Shown: piece by piece, positions 1-7,655 of the stretch
How positions within the stretch are numbered: the first letter of the stretch is position 1
Layout: each line of letters starts with the position of its first letter
Source: Lentisphaeria bacterium
GTDB taxonomy: Bacteria; Verrucomicrobiota; Lentisphaeria; Victivallales; Victivallaceae
Length of the DNA: 33,135 nt
NCBI GenBank assembly: GCA_017504585.1
Contig: JAFVQX010000138.1
Coordinates: forward strand, 1-33,135
Reading direction: 5' to 3'
Made by a program: the position numbers and the translations under genes
Notes under the pieces: model-generated
Told to the model about the DNA's origin: nothing
Databases searched by the model: none
What the model saw: the letters and a program-made list of their open reading frames with translations, nothing else

Positions 1-137
1 TCTTTTGAAGCAATAAAAACTTGAAAAAGGAAAATAGCACCGAAAACAGTACAATGCAAATTTAGGGTAAGTTTTTTTACTGAAAAAGTCAGGCTATGTT
101 CCCCGTATATTATTCCCGGTTATCAAATAGCAGCAGG

Positions 138-174
138 ATAAAAAAATGAGGCACAGACCTCGCTGCACCTCATT
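138..174 (-). terminator. Rho-independent terminator after the phosphofructokinase gene
   Basis: Read on the minus strand, arms 163-174 and 145-156 pair over 12 bases (two wobble pairs) around a 6-base loop. A run of seven T (plus-strand A140-146) overlaps the base and follows. It lies about 20 bases past the stop at 194, so it probably ends the 3248-to-194 operon. Bases 1-137 hold nothing I can assign. Confidence 0.8.
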
Positions 175-193
175 ATTTTTTCAAATACCGAAT

Positions 194-1312
194 TTATGCT
201 CCAAAAGATACTCCGCTTGCTTCGGCACACTTTACCCACGGGTGATCGGCGGAAAGCTCCTTGCGTTTACCGGCTACCTCCTCGATGGGTACCAGACTGA
301 TTTCGCCGTTGGCATAGGAGGTCATAAAACCGAACTCCCTGTTCAGCACAGCTTCTGCCGCCCGGACGCCCAATCTGGTTGCCAGCATCCGGTCAAAACA
401 ACTGGGGGTGCCGCCCCGCTGAAGATAGCCTAAAATAGTAACGCGGGTTTCTAACTTGGTGAGTTCTTCAAGTTTTTTTGCCAATTCAAAAATACGCTCT
501 GGCTTATAGGATGTCAATTCAGCTAATTCTGCTTTCAGCTCGGCTTTGCGTTTTTTATCGTCGGTTTTATCCAAAGTTTGCTGAATTTTGGCGATTTTTT
601 CTGCCGTTGCCACATCCACCGCCCCTTCGGCGACTGGCACGATGCTGAAAAACTTGCCCTCTCTGGAACGGAGTTTCAATGCTTCGGCAACCTTTTCCAG
701 ACTGTAAGGTATTTCGGGGATCAATATGACATCTGCCCCGCCGGCAATGCCGCTGCCCAAAGTGAGCCAGCCGGTCTTATGCCCCATAACCTCCACAAGC
801 ATAATGCGTTTATGACTGCTGGCGGTGCTGTGCAGACTGTCGATAGCATCGGTCGCCACATTCAACGCTGTATCAAAACCGATGGTGCCGTTGGAGCCGG
901 AGAGGTCGTTATCAATAGTTTTAGGTATGGTAACAATGTTAAGTCCGGCTTTTTTCAACAGCAGAGCACTTTTGTGAGTGCCGCCGCCTCCGATGCAAAT
1001 CAACGCGGCAAGCTGGTGCTTGTGGTAATTTTCCACAATAGCCTCGGTCATATCCACGATTTTTTTGCCCACGGGCATCTTGTTGGGTTTGTGGCGGCTG
1101 GTGCGCAAGATCGTACCGCCTACGGTGAGGATTCCGGAGAGCATTTCGTCATCCAGCTCCACAAAACGGTCAAAGGCTATACCCTCAAAACCATCTTTGA
1201 ACCCGATAAGTCTGGCATTGGCGCGGGAAAGCACTTTCCCCACCGCCCGGATCGCTGCATTAAGTCCCGGGCTGTCGCCGCCGGCTGTCAGGATACCAAC
1301 GCATTTACGCAT
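194..1312 (-). CDS. pfkA: 6-phosphofructokinase (group III-like), unusual phosphate-donor loop
   Basis: Phosphorylates fructose 6-phosphate to fructose 1,6-bisphosphate in cytoplasmic glycolysis. The 372-residue protein has the PFK landmarks in order: GGDSPGLN at 11-18, PKTIDNDL at 130-137 with the catalytic base Asp134, the MGHKTGW segment, and GGADVILIPE. The donor-site loop reads GGGGT at 108-112, where ATP enzymes usually have GGDG(S/T) or GGEGT and PPi enzymes GGDDT. Gly at the second key position favours ATP, while Lys131 is what PPi-type enzymes carry, so the donor cannot be decided by eye. The ATG lies 6 bases after the stop of the upstream gene, so it is probably the last gene of an operon. 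Family assignment is firm; donor specificity is open. Confidence 0.92.
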   Translation of the reverse strand: MRKCVGILTAGGDSPGLNAAIRAVGKVLSRANARLIGFKDGFEGIAFDRFVELDDEMLSGILTVGGTILRTSRHKPNKMPVGKKIVDMTEAIVENYHKHQLAALICIGGGGTHKSALLLKKAGLNIVTIPKTIDNDLSGSNGTIGFDTALNVATDAIDSLHSTASSHKRIMLVEVMGHKTGWLTLGSGIAGGADVILIPEIPYSLEKVAEALKLRSREGKFFSIVPVAEGAVDVATAEKIAKIQQTLDKTDDKKRKAELKAELAELTSYKPERIFELAKKLEELTKLETRVTILGYLQRGGTPSCFDRMLATRLGVRAAEAVLNREFGFMTSYANGEISLVPIEEVAGKRKELSADHPWVKCAEASGVSFGA

Positions 1313-1318
1313 AAGAAA

Positions 1319-2275
1319 TCACTTCTTCTTTTTTCTGTCTTTATTTTTGGGCGGCTTGTATTTACCAACGCATACACCTAAAGCAGTCGCCACATGGCGG
1401 GTAGCTTTATATTTATCTTTTTTGGCATTTTTGGCGTCAGAAGGAGCATTTATCAACTTATTTTTGCCGCCTTTGCAAGTAACCAGGGTCGTGGAGCCGC
1501 CGCCATCCATATTTACAGCATTGTAAGAGCCCAGATACTTCATAAGCTGACCGCCTTCATGACAGGTCATACCCAGACTCAACTCCGGCTGTCTGCCATC
1601 GACCACCCCGATATAGAGGGTTTTCTTATCTTTGCTCAAACCATAGAAAGTTCTGGGGTGCAAGGGTTTATCCGGCTTCATAAGTTTGCCGTCGGTAAGA
1701 ATAAAAGAAAATCCGGATACCGCAGTTTTGATCCCCTCCGGGTTATCGTCGGCAGTAAATTTAACTAAATCAGTTTCGCCATTATCCCGCACGACCAGTG
1801 CCGGAACCCCTTTAGCTTTTCTGCCATGGGGCATGGCAAGAACTTCGCCGTTGCTGACCAGCAGCCCCACCCCGTTGGCGTAAAGATGGTGTACCTTGGG
1901 ATCGCCCCACGGTCCCCAGGGCGAAGCGTTCACCGCCAGCCGGATATTATGACCTTCTTTGCGTTTGGCGGCGGCAAAATCCCACACCCGCATCCGCTGG
2001 GTTTCGATCTTCCGGTTTTTGGGATAAGGCATATACTCGCCCCACGCGGCATCTTTGGTGTTGGTCACCAGATAGATCTTGGGATTGCTCAAATCCACCC
2101 GGACGGCATGTATGGAAAGTTTGCGGGGGGTTTCCAATTTAAATGATTTAAGTTTGATCCCGGGCGCTTCCGTCCGGGCATCGTGCCAGTCGTAAACTCC
2201 CTGCAGCGGCAGCTCGGCGGCACCGCAGAAGAACACCGCCAAACATAAACTCAAAAACCAAGTCAGGCGTTTCAC
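1319..2275 (-). CDS. Exported phosphodiester glycosidase family protein (NAGPA/DUF2233-like)
   Basis: A 318-residue protein with a Sec signal peptide (MKR, hydrophobic core, cleavage near Ala-Ala-Glu around residue 20). The C-terminal half holds the family hallmark, NMDGGGSTTLV preceded by a YIGVVDGRQ strand, as in N-acetylglucosamine-1-phosphodiester alpha-N-acetylglucosaminidase domains, which cleave sugar phosphodiesters. The C-terminus is a Lys-rich tail ending in four lysines. It should act outside the inner membrane on glycan or envelope phosphodiesters; the real substrate is unknown. It lies 31 bases after the EIIA-CBS gene and 6 bases before the phosphofructokinase, so the three are probably co-transcribed. 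Confidence 0.85.
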   Translation of the reverse strand: MKRLTWFLSLCLAVFFCGAAELPLQGVYDWHDARTEAPGIKLKSFKLETPRKLSIHAVRVDLSNPKIYLVTNTKDAAWGEYMPYPKNRKIETQRMRVWDFAAAKRKEGHNIRLAVNASPWGPWGDPKVHHLYANGVGLLVSNGEVLAMPHGRKAKGVPALVVRDNGETDLVKFTADDNPEGIKTAVSGFSFILTDGKLMKPDKPLHPRTFYGLSKDKKTLYIGVVDGRQPELSLGMTCHEGGQLMKYLGSYNAVNMDGGGSTTLVTCKGGKNKLINAPSDAKNAKKDKYKATRHVATALGVCVGKYKPPKNKDRKKKK

Positions 2276-2306
2276 AGCAAACTCCCAATGTGCGCTATTG
2301 CCGGTT

Positions 2307-3248
2307 TTATTCCCAAAATACTTTGCCGCAGAAATCGCGGAACTTCACTTCTCCGCGCAATCTGCCTTCGCTGTCGACCACCATGATCCCGGTATCGGAG
2401 GTACGCAAGAAACGCTTGACCAACATACCCGCAGGCGTATCTTCGCTGACAGTTTCGAACTCGCGGCTCATGATCTCCGAAACCTTGACGCTGTCTGCTT
2501 TGACGATCAGCTCGGCAAAAGGTTTAAGCTCCTTGAGTGCGGTAAAATCATCATTTTCCACCAAATCCATAGGCAGATTATACTTGAGAACATCCTTGAG
2601 CGCCAACACCCCCTGCAAATTGCCGCAGTCATCCAGCACCGGGATCTGCTCGGCACGGCTTTCGCCAAATTTACGGAACGCAAATGCAAGACTGTCATCG
2701 CCTTGCAGCACAGGGCCGATACTGCTGGCAATATCGCCGACTTTAAGATAATCAGGCAGACGAACCTGCACCACGCCAAAGAAGTTCACCACCTCTTCCA
2801 CGGTTGCAAGCTCTGCGACCTGGTCGATCTTTTCCAAATCCGAAAACTCCCGTGCCAGCGCCGACACCACATGCAAATGCAGCCCCGGATTATCCGCCGG
2901 CGACAACACCAGCACCACCACACGCACATCTTCGCCATCTTCTTCGCCGCCGAAACGCACCGGTTCTTTGAGTGTGGCCAAAGCCACCACCAGATTTTCC
3001 AACCCCGCAATACGGGCGTGGGGCATCGCCAACCCGGGAGCGATCACAGTGGGGAACATAGCTTCGCGGGCGAACACACCGGCTTGAACTTCTTCGAACT
3101 TAAGAGCCGGGTGACTGGCAACGGCCGCCTTGATAAGATCATTGATGATCTCCTGACTGCTGGTTGCTTTCTGACGGCAGATTATTGCTGTGGAGTCGAC
3201 AAATTCCTGAAATTTTCCGTTATTTTTGCTGCTGTTTACGTTGTCCAT
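2307..3248 (-). CDS. PTS EIIA (PtsN/fructose type)-like domain fused to a CBS pair
   Basis: A 313-residue cytoplasmic protein. Residues about 15-155 form an EIIA type-2 domain: GLAMPHAR at 72-79 contains His77, the residue phosphorylated in PtsN/FruA-type EIIA domains, and VLVLSPADNPGLHLHVVSALA is the usual second block. Residues about 165-313 look like two CBS motifs (DSLAFAFRKFGESRAEQIPVLDDCGNLQGVLALKDVL is too long to be one strand and matches a CBS repeat; a second ends in MVVDSEGRLRGEV), which normally bind adenosyl nucleotides. No EIIB, EIIC or HPr is present in the window, so a regulatory role reading PTS phosphorylation and energy charge is more likely than sugar import. Upstream of the ATG only a weak GGAAA is visible. 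It heads the operon that ends in phosphofructokinase. Confidence 0.85.
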   Translation of the reverse strand: MDNVNSSKNNGKFQEFVDSTAIICRQKATSSQEIINDLIKAAVASHPALKFEEVQAGVFAREAMFPTVIAPGLAMPHARIAGLENLVVALATLKEPVRFGGEEDGEDVRVVVLVLSPADNPGLHLHVVSALAREFSDLEKIDQVAELATVEEVVNFFGVVQVRLPDYLKVGDIASSIGPVLQGDDSLAFAFRKFGESRAEQIPVLDDCGNLQGVLALKDVLKYNLPMDLVENDDFTALKELKPFAELIVKADSVKVSEIMSREFETVSEDTPAGMLVKRFLRTSDTGIMVVDSEGRLRGEVKFRDFCGKVFWE

Positions 3249-3291
3249 AGATTTTCCATTTTTTTGAGTTCAAAAAGATTATCCTGCAACG

Positions 3292-3320
3292 AATATAATC
3301 CATACAGATAACTTTAGCAA
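3292..3320 (-). promoter_or_regulatory. Sigma70-like promoter of the EIIA-CBS operon
   Basis: Minus strand: -35 TTGCTA (3320-3315), 17-base spacer, -10 TATATT (3297-3292), about 45 bases before the ATG at 3248. It matches the pattern seen at other starts in this window. Confidence 0.6.
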
Positions 3321-3419
3321 ATAATTAAACAGTAAAAAAGCATTTTTTTTCACGTTTTTTTTCAAAATTTCGCCGTTTTTCGGCAAATCTTTTAATGCGG
3401 ATAACAAAAGCCAGGTGAT

Positions 3420-3448
3420 TTGCTTTTTTGCCTTGGTTGTGGTATCTT
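3420..3448 (+). promoter_or_regulatory. Sigma70-like promoter of the alpha/beta hydrolase gene
   Basis: -35 TTGCTT (3420-3425), 17-base spacer, -10 TATCTT (3443-3448). The stretch GTGGTATCTTAAT recurs in part at the tRNA promoter (GGTGGTATCTTAAT near 5743). The AAAAGGAG ribosome site and ATG at 3481 follow. Confidence 0.6.
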
Positions 3449-3480
3449 AATATACAACACAAGTCAAAAGGAGTTTCTGT

Positions 3481-4287
3481 ATGTATCCATTCACAAGTTA
3501 TTTTCTGGACAAGCCTTTGATCAAAGGCAGGATTTTCGATATTTTTGAGCCGGCAGCCGGAGTACCGGTCAAAGATGTGGCAATATTTTTTGTGCACGGC
3601 GGCGGCTGGAACGCCGGATCGCGCACCGGTTTTTACGAAATCATGCAAGCATTCGGCAAACTGGGGTATATAACTTGCACCACCGACTACCGTTTAAGCG
3701 GCGTTACGGCATTTGACCAGCTGTCGGATATCCGGGAATCCTTTGATTGTTTTGTCAAGCTTCTCAAAGAGCGCGGCCACTCCTGCCGGATCGCGGTGCA
3801 TGGATCTTCTGCCGGAGCGCATCTGGCAAGTTTGCTCTGCTGCGCCCGCCCGGGGGAATGCGGCGAAGATGTCAGCAAATTAAAGTATCCGGAAGTCCGC
3901 CCGGAGATGGCGTTTCTGCAAGCAACGCCCCACAACTTCAAACATTGGGAAGGCATGATGCCCCCATTCTGGAACCAGATGCAAGGCATAGCCGGGGTAA
4001 AGTACGATCAAAACCCTGAACCCTTTGAGCGGCTGTCGCTGGAAAATTTTATCCGGCAGGATAACCCCGGAATATTTTTTATGGAAGCCGAGCTGGAACA
4101 CCTTTTCCCCTGGGAACACACCCGCAATATCGCCCGCCAACACCGGGCAATGGGTATCGCCAGTCAATGGAAGATCTACAAACGCGTGGAACACGGTTTT
4201 TTCTACGAACTCAAGCGCCAGATGCAGCTTCAGGCATTTCAGGACATCTGCGATTTTCTGGAAGGCAAGTTAGCTACTGACTTCTGA
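3481..4287 (+). CDS. Alpha/beta hydrolase (BD-FAE/HSL-like esterase)
   Basis: A 268-residue cytoplasmic hydrolase with no signal peptide. HGGGW at 39-43 is the oxyanion-hole motif. GSSAG at 108-112 is the nucleophile elbow with Ser110. His238, in VEHGFFY, fits as the catalytic His, and the acidic member probably lies in the EAELEHLFP segment about 30 residues earlier. This layout fits carboxylesterases that deacylate sugars or small esters; substrate unknown. The start has a strong ribosome site (AAAAGGAG, 7 bases before the ATG) and its own promoter. It converges on the dehydrogenase at 4369, with a shared hairpin between them. Confidence 0.85.
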   Translation: MYPFTSYFLDKPLIKGRIFDIFEPAAGVPVKDVAIFFVHGGGWNAGSRTGFYEIMQAFGKLGYITCTTDYRLSGVTAFDQLSDIRESFDCFVKLLKERGHSCRIAVHGSSAGAHLASLLCCARPGECGEDVSKLKYPEVRPEMAFLQATPHNFKHWEGMMPPFWNQMQGIAGVKYDQNPEPFERLSLENFIRQDNPGIFFMEAELEHLFPWEHTRNIARQHRAMGIASQWKIYKRVEHGFFYELKRQMQLQAFQDICDFLEGKLATDF

Positions 4288-4305
4288 TAAATCAAATCAT
4301 CAAAA

Positions 4306-4351
4306 ATAACGCGGGCTGTTGTTTATCTCAATAGATCGAACAACAGCCCGC
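4306..4351. terminator. Stem-loop between convergent genes
   Basis: Arms 4311-4323 and 4339-4351 are a perfect 13-base inverted repeat with a 15-base loop. The run of T lies on the minus-strand side (plus-strand AAAAATAAC before 4311), so it is best as terminator of the dehydrogenase and may also stop the hydrolase transcript. Confidence 0.8.
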
Positions 4352-4368
4352 AATATATCATATCATCA

Positions 4369-5424
4369 TCAACAGACTTTGACCGGCGCGCCCAGTTTGG
4401 CTGATTTGTAAATACTGCAGATCAGAGCAACTGCACGGCGCCCTTCCCGGCCATCCAGATCGATCTTTTTCCTGCCGGAGAGAATAGCTTCAGCCAGCGC
4501 TTCGATCTGTATGCGGTGACCATTGCTGGAGATCGCCATGGGGTCCCCGGCTCCGCCGCCGGAAATGACTTCGCCGACACCGCCGCTTTTGCGGATCTCT
4601 TCGTCGCCGGGTTCTTCGTTGACAAACTGCCAGCGCACAAGCTTGTTATCTTCCAGCACCACACTGCCCAGCGACCCGGAGATCTCCACCCGGCGGGGAA
4701 ACCCCGGCTGACAGGAGGTGGAGCCCTCGATAGTACCCAGCGCGCCATTCTTATATTTAAGGATGGCCACAGCGTTATCTTCCACCTCAATACCCGTGTG
4801 ACTCAATGTGGCTGTTGCCGCCATAACTTCGTCCACATCGCCATTGAGATACTGCAGCAGGTCAATGGTGTGGATGCTCTGATTCATCAGCGCCCCGCCG
4901 CCATCCAGCGCCCAGGTCCCGCGCCAGGAGGCAGAGTCATAATACTCCTGGGTGCGGAACCATTTGCATTGGCAGCTCACCAGCACGATCTTGCCGAAAC
5001 GTCCGGCATCGACCGCCTGTTTTATAAGCTCCACATTTTTAACAAAACGGGACTGAAAAACGCTCATCATCAGCACCCCGGTCTTGTCGCAGGCGGCTAT
5101 GATCTCGTCGACTTTTTCAGTTGTTACATCAAGCGGCTTTTCGCACAGCAGATGTTTCCCGGCAAGCGCCGCAGGCACCGCCACCTTGTTGTGGATACCC
5201 GTAGGCGTGGCAACAGTAACAGCCTGAATTTCTTTATCTGCCAGAAAATCCTCAAAACTTGATACCGCCCGTACATTGTATTTTTCTGCAAACTGCTGCG
5301 CCCGTTCACCTACCTGATCAAAAACCGCCACCAGTTCTGCGTTATGGGCATTATGCAATGCTTCGGCATGCATAGCGGCTATCGCCCCGGTACCGATGAT
5401 CCCGAACTTTACCTTATCTGCCAT
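4369..5424 (-). CDS. Gfo/Idh/MocA family NAD(P)-dependent oxidoreductase
   Basis: A 351-residue protein of the usual family length. The N-terminus has the Rossmann motif GIIGTGAIA at 8-16. CEKPL near residue 95 carries the conserved Lys-Pro of the active site. The C-terminal alpha/beta domain has GGGALMNQSIHTIDLL, with the His and Asp that serve as catalytic residues in this family. These enzymes oxidise or reduce sugars, inositols or their derivatives in the cytoplasm; the substrate cannot be read. The ATG at 5424 is preceded by GGAG at good spacing. It is a single-gene unit with a 3' hairpin. A 14-base direct repeat sits over its probable promoter region. Confidence 0.88.
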   Translation of the reverse strand: MADKVKFGIIGTGAIAAMHAEALHNAHNAELVAVFDQVGERAQQFAEKYNVRAVSSFEDFLADKEIQAVTVATPTGIHNKVAVPAALAGKHLLCEKPLDVTTEKVDEIIAACDKTGVLMMSVFQSRFVKNVELIKQAVDAGRFGKIVLVSCQCKWFRTQEYYDSASWRGTWALDGGGALMNQSIHTIDLLQYLNGDVDEVMAATATLSHTGIEVEDNAVAILKYKNGALGTIEGSTSCQPGFPRRVEISGSLGSVVLEDNKLVRWQFVNEEPGDEEIRKSGGVGEVISGGGAGDPMAISSNGHRIQIEALAEAILSGRKKIDLDGREGRRAVALICSIYKSAKLGAPVKVC

Positions 5425-5466
5425 TATAAAAACTCCAAATCTTTAATATTGTTGCCTATTTTGTGA

Positions 5467-5526
5467 TAAACCGTGTCAGCACACATATAAAAAAATAACA
5501 ACTGCCGTTTGGTAAACCGTGTCAGC
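5467..5526. repeat. Pair of 14-base direct repeats, possible operator
   Basis: TAAACCGTGTCAGC occurs exactly at 5467-5480 and again at 5513-5526, start to start 46 bases. The first copy overlaps the candidate -35 of the dehydrogenase gene. The repeats are not palindromic. A regulator-binding role is inference. Confidence 0.55.
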
Positions 5527-5724
5527 TTGCTGCTTCATACAGAGCGCCTGATTTATCTGTCACGGGAATTGCACTTTGCTAAAAATACTTTACTTTGTCG
5601 AAAAATGCAAATTAGAAACCGCATTTTTTACAATTTTTTTGTAATAGCATCTTCTCCGGAAAACACCCGAAAGAGCGGATTATTGTCAAAACAGGATTTT
5701 TTTCAAAATTTTCAGGATTTTTAT

Positions 5725-5752
5725 TTGCATTTTTTCAAATCGGTGGTATCTT
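5725..5752 (+). promoter_or_regulatory. Promoter of the tRNA-Gly pair
   Basis: -35 TTGCAT (5725-5730), 16-base spacer, -10 TATCTT (5747-5752), ending 20 bases before the first tRNA. Confidence 0.65.
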
Positions 5753-5772
5753 AATGGAACAATGAGAAACAA

Positions 5773-5848
5773 GCGAGTGTAACTCAGCTGGTAGAGTATC
5801 ACGTTGCCAACGTGACTGTCGACGGTTCGAATCCGTTCACTCGCTCCA
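5773..5848 (+). tRNA. tRNA-Gly (anticodon GCC), copy 1
   Basis: A complete cloverleaf of 76 bases: acceptor GCGAGTG/CACTCGC, D stem ACTC/GAGT, anticodon stem TCACG/CGTGA around TTGCCAA (anticodon GCC, reads GGC and GGU), T stem with TTCGAAT loop, discriminator T, and an encoded CCA. Confidence 0.97.
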
Positions 5849-5875
5849 TTTTTTCTCTTTGCAGCCCTTTAAGGT

Positions 5876-5951
5876 GCGAGTGTAACTCAGCTGGTAGAGT
5901 ATCACGTTGCCAACGTGACTGTCGACGGTTCGAATCCGTTCACTCGCTCCA
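5876..5951 (+). tRNA. tRNA-Gly (anticodon GCC), copy 2
   Basis: Base-for-base identical to the copy at 5773-5848, including the encoded CCA, and 27 bases downstream. Both probably come from one transcript. A T-rich run directly after the CCA may serve as the transcript end, though no strong hairpin precedes it. Confidence 0.97.
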
Positions 5952-6054
5952 TTTTTTTTGTCTTTTTTTACCCCATATTTCCTGAAATTGCAGTTATTTG
6001 CCGTTTTTTGGTCACTTATTTTGCAAAAAACTCTCTTTTTTTCAGCAACAGCTG

Positions 6055-6083
6055 TTGTATTTTGATTTTCGTCATGCTATATT
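6055..6083 (+). promoter_or_regulatory. Promoter of the beta-helix protein unit
   Basis: -35 TTGTAT (6055-6060), 17-base spacer, -10 TATATT (6078-6083). The first large gene starts at 6277, so the transcript would carry a leader of about 185 bases. Confidence 0.6.
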
Positions 6084-6089
6084 GCCTCG

Positions 6090-6276
6090 AAACGCAATCT
6101 GTCAAAAAGCTGTGCGCAATACAGATTCCATTCAAAGGCAATCAACTTCTATGCAAGGGAGGTAACGCATGAAGATGAAAAAAAGTTTATGCGCCAAGCC
6201 AGGTTAGCCGCCCGGGTACCAATCCGTCCAACACTCTTCAAACAGCAAATCATCAATAAAAAAAGGGGATCTCATA
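6090..6276 (+). promoter_or_regulatory. Long structured 5' leader of unknown class
   Basis: Untranslated leader of about 185 bases. A hairpin with an 8-base stem (6166-6173 with 6186-6193, one G-T pair) buries the start codon of a 12-codon upstream ORF. A GC-rich segment with CCGCCCGGGTACC follows before the AAAGGGGA ribosome site of the 6277 gene. It could be an attenuator or riboswitch, but I cannot match it confidently to a known class. Confidence 0.35.
6169..6207 (+). CDS. Possible 12-residue leader peptide
   Basis: ATG at 6169 follows a strong ribosome site, AAGGGAGG at 6155-6162, and runs to TAG at 6207, encoding MKMKKSLCAKPG. It lies in the leader of the beta-helix gene, and its start lies in the 5' arm of the hairpin at 6166-6193. 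Ribosome site and position suggest it is translated; no function can be read. Confidence 0.35.
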   Translation: MKMKKSLCAKPG

Positions 6277-7602
6277 ATGACGAGTTTAAGAAAAATTTCG
6301 CTGTTGTTGATCGCACTTGGTGTGATCATGCCGCTTTCCGCCAAAGATATTTTTGTTTCTTTATCCTCCGGCAAAAATAAAAACCCCGGCACCAAAGAAG
6401 CTCCTTATAAAAATTTATGGAAAGCTATCTCCGCTGCCAAAGCCAATGACGTTATCCACATTGCAGAAGGCAACTACCCCGGTCGTATGAAGTGCGGCTG
6501 GTTCAAGCTGGATAAACCCATTTCGCTTTTCGGCGGCTACTCCGCGGACTTCACCAAACGCGACCCGCTGAAATACAAAACTATGTTCCAGCCCAAAAAC
6601 GAAAATAACGACAAGAAATCCGGTGCCCTCGGCTTGCTCCATATCGAACTTGACAAATCACCCATGACTGCGCCCAAAGGCTTCCACATGGTTATCGACG
6701 GCATCATTTTTGATGACGGTTTTGCCTCCAGCTATCACGCTGTAAAGGGCAAGCCCGCCGGGTTTGATACGGGTATGTGGCTGGAAGGCCCTGCCAAAAA
6801 TATCAAAGACAAATTCCCCAGCGCCAACCGTTACAGCATCTATACAGCAACGGCATCCCGGGGCGAAGGCAATCTGACGATCAAAAACTGCACCTTTGTC
6901 AATGGTTCAAACTACGCAGTCAACGTAAACTGGTACAAGGGCAAAGTTGAGATCCTCAACAACGTCTTCTGCAACAACCGCATGATTTCGGTCAATGTCA
7001 CTTGCTCCAACGGCCGCGAGCCCCTCTCCTGGGAATGCGCCTACAACACCGTGCTTTTTACCTGGAGCCGCCTCAATGACCTTGCCGATATGGGTTTTGC
7101 CATCCGCAACAACACCAACTGCAATGCCAATATCCACAACAACATCATCGGCTTGAACGTCCTGACCGGTTTTGACAACACCAAGGGCAACCCCAAACAG
7201 AAGAAGACTATGCTGGATAACAACATATTCTTCCTGAACCGGGAGTCTGACGTGCAGATGACCGTTTCGCCCTCCATTGCCAAAGTGCGGGTGGATGGTT
7301 TTGAAGATCTCGAAGGCGTCGACGGCATTGAGTCCATCAGCGACAATGTGGATCTGAAAGATCCTTCGATCTTCAAGGGCCGGATCAATGCCAAGTATCT
7401 CAATGCGTTCCTTTCCATGAAATATTCGGAAAAGACCAAACTTGATCCCGGCAAATGCAATGCGCTGCGCAGCGTACTGGGTCTGCCGCTTCAGGGCACG
7501 ATCACCACTACTTGCGACATGTATGCCAACCGTTATCCCCAGGAAGACGCTCTGAAACTTTTCGGTGCAGTCAAGGATTTCGGCGCCCAGATGCCCCAGT
7601 AA
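6277..7602 (+). CDS. Exported right-handed beta-helix protein (DUF1565/pectate-lyase-like)
   Basis: A 441-residue protein with a Sec signal peptide (SLRKISLLLIALGVIMPLSA, cleavage before KDIF). The mature N-terminus has the DUF1565-like segment DIFVSLSSGKNKNPGT, then IHIAEGNYPG, typical of the first turns of a parallel beta-helix. Asn-rich turns follow (NLTIKNCTFVNGSNYAVNVN, IHNNIIGLN, MLDNNIFFLN). Such proteins bind or cleave polysaccharides outside the cell; no catalytic triad can be assigned by eye, so lyase activity is unproven. The start follows AAAGGGGATCTCATA. The DUF805 gene lies 53 bases downstream without a terminator between. Confidence 0.75.
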   Translation: MTSLRKISLLLIALGVIMPLSAKDIFVSLSSGKNKNPGTKEAPYKNLWKAISAAKANDVIHIAEGNYPGRMKCGWFKLDKPISLFGGYSADFTKRDPLKYKTMFQPKNENNDKKSGALGLLHIELDKSPMTAPKGFHMVIDGIIFDDGFASSYHAVKGKPAGFDTGMWLEGPAKNIKDKFPSANRYSIYTATASRGEGNLTIKNCTFVNGSNYAVNVNWYKGKVEILNNVFCNNRMISVNVTCSNGREPLSWECAYNTVLFTWSRLNDLADMGFAIRNNTNCNANIHNNIIGLNVLTGFDNTKGNPKQKKTMLDNNIFFLNRESDVQMTVSPSIAKVRVDGFEDLEGVDGIESISDNVDLKDPSIFKGRINAKYLNAFLSMKYSEKTKLDPGKCNALRSVLGLPLQGTITTTCDMYANRYPQEDALKLFGAVKDFGAQMPQ

Positions 7603-7655
7603 GATCAACAACTGATACAAGCTTATTATAACAATAACGAATAAAGGAAAATATT

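Larger units (their letters stand above)
5425..5772. other. Gene-free stretch upstream of the dehydrogenase and tRNAs
   Basis: About 350 bases without a credible gene. The longest reading frame (5509-5754) starts at TTG without a ribosome site and runs through A/T-rich spacer. The stretch holds the 14-base direct repeats (5467, 5513), a weak minus-strand promoter candidate (TTTATC, 16 bases, TATTAA) for the dehydrogenase, and the tRNA promoter at its right end. Confidence 0.6.

Noticed and set aside
3331..3400. Small hairpin with GCCG/CGGC arms around five T in the 3249-3480 spacer
   Set aside because: The stem is too short to separate from chance in A/T-rich spacer, and no gene needs a terminator there.
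5509..5754. 81-codon plus-strand ORF before the tRNAs
   Set aside because: TTG start, no ribosome site, A/T-driven composition, and it runs into the tRNA promoter.
6120..6240. GEMM-type c-di-GMP riboswitch
   Set aside because: GCGCCAAGCCAGG and the CCGGG segment recall parts of the GEMM core, but the GNRA-capped first helix and the conserved GACGCAAAGC block are not there.
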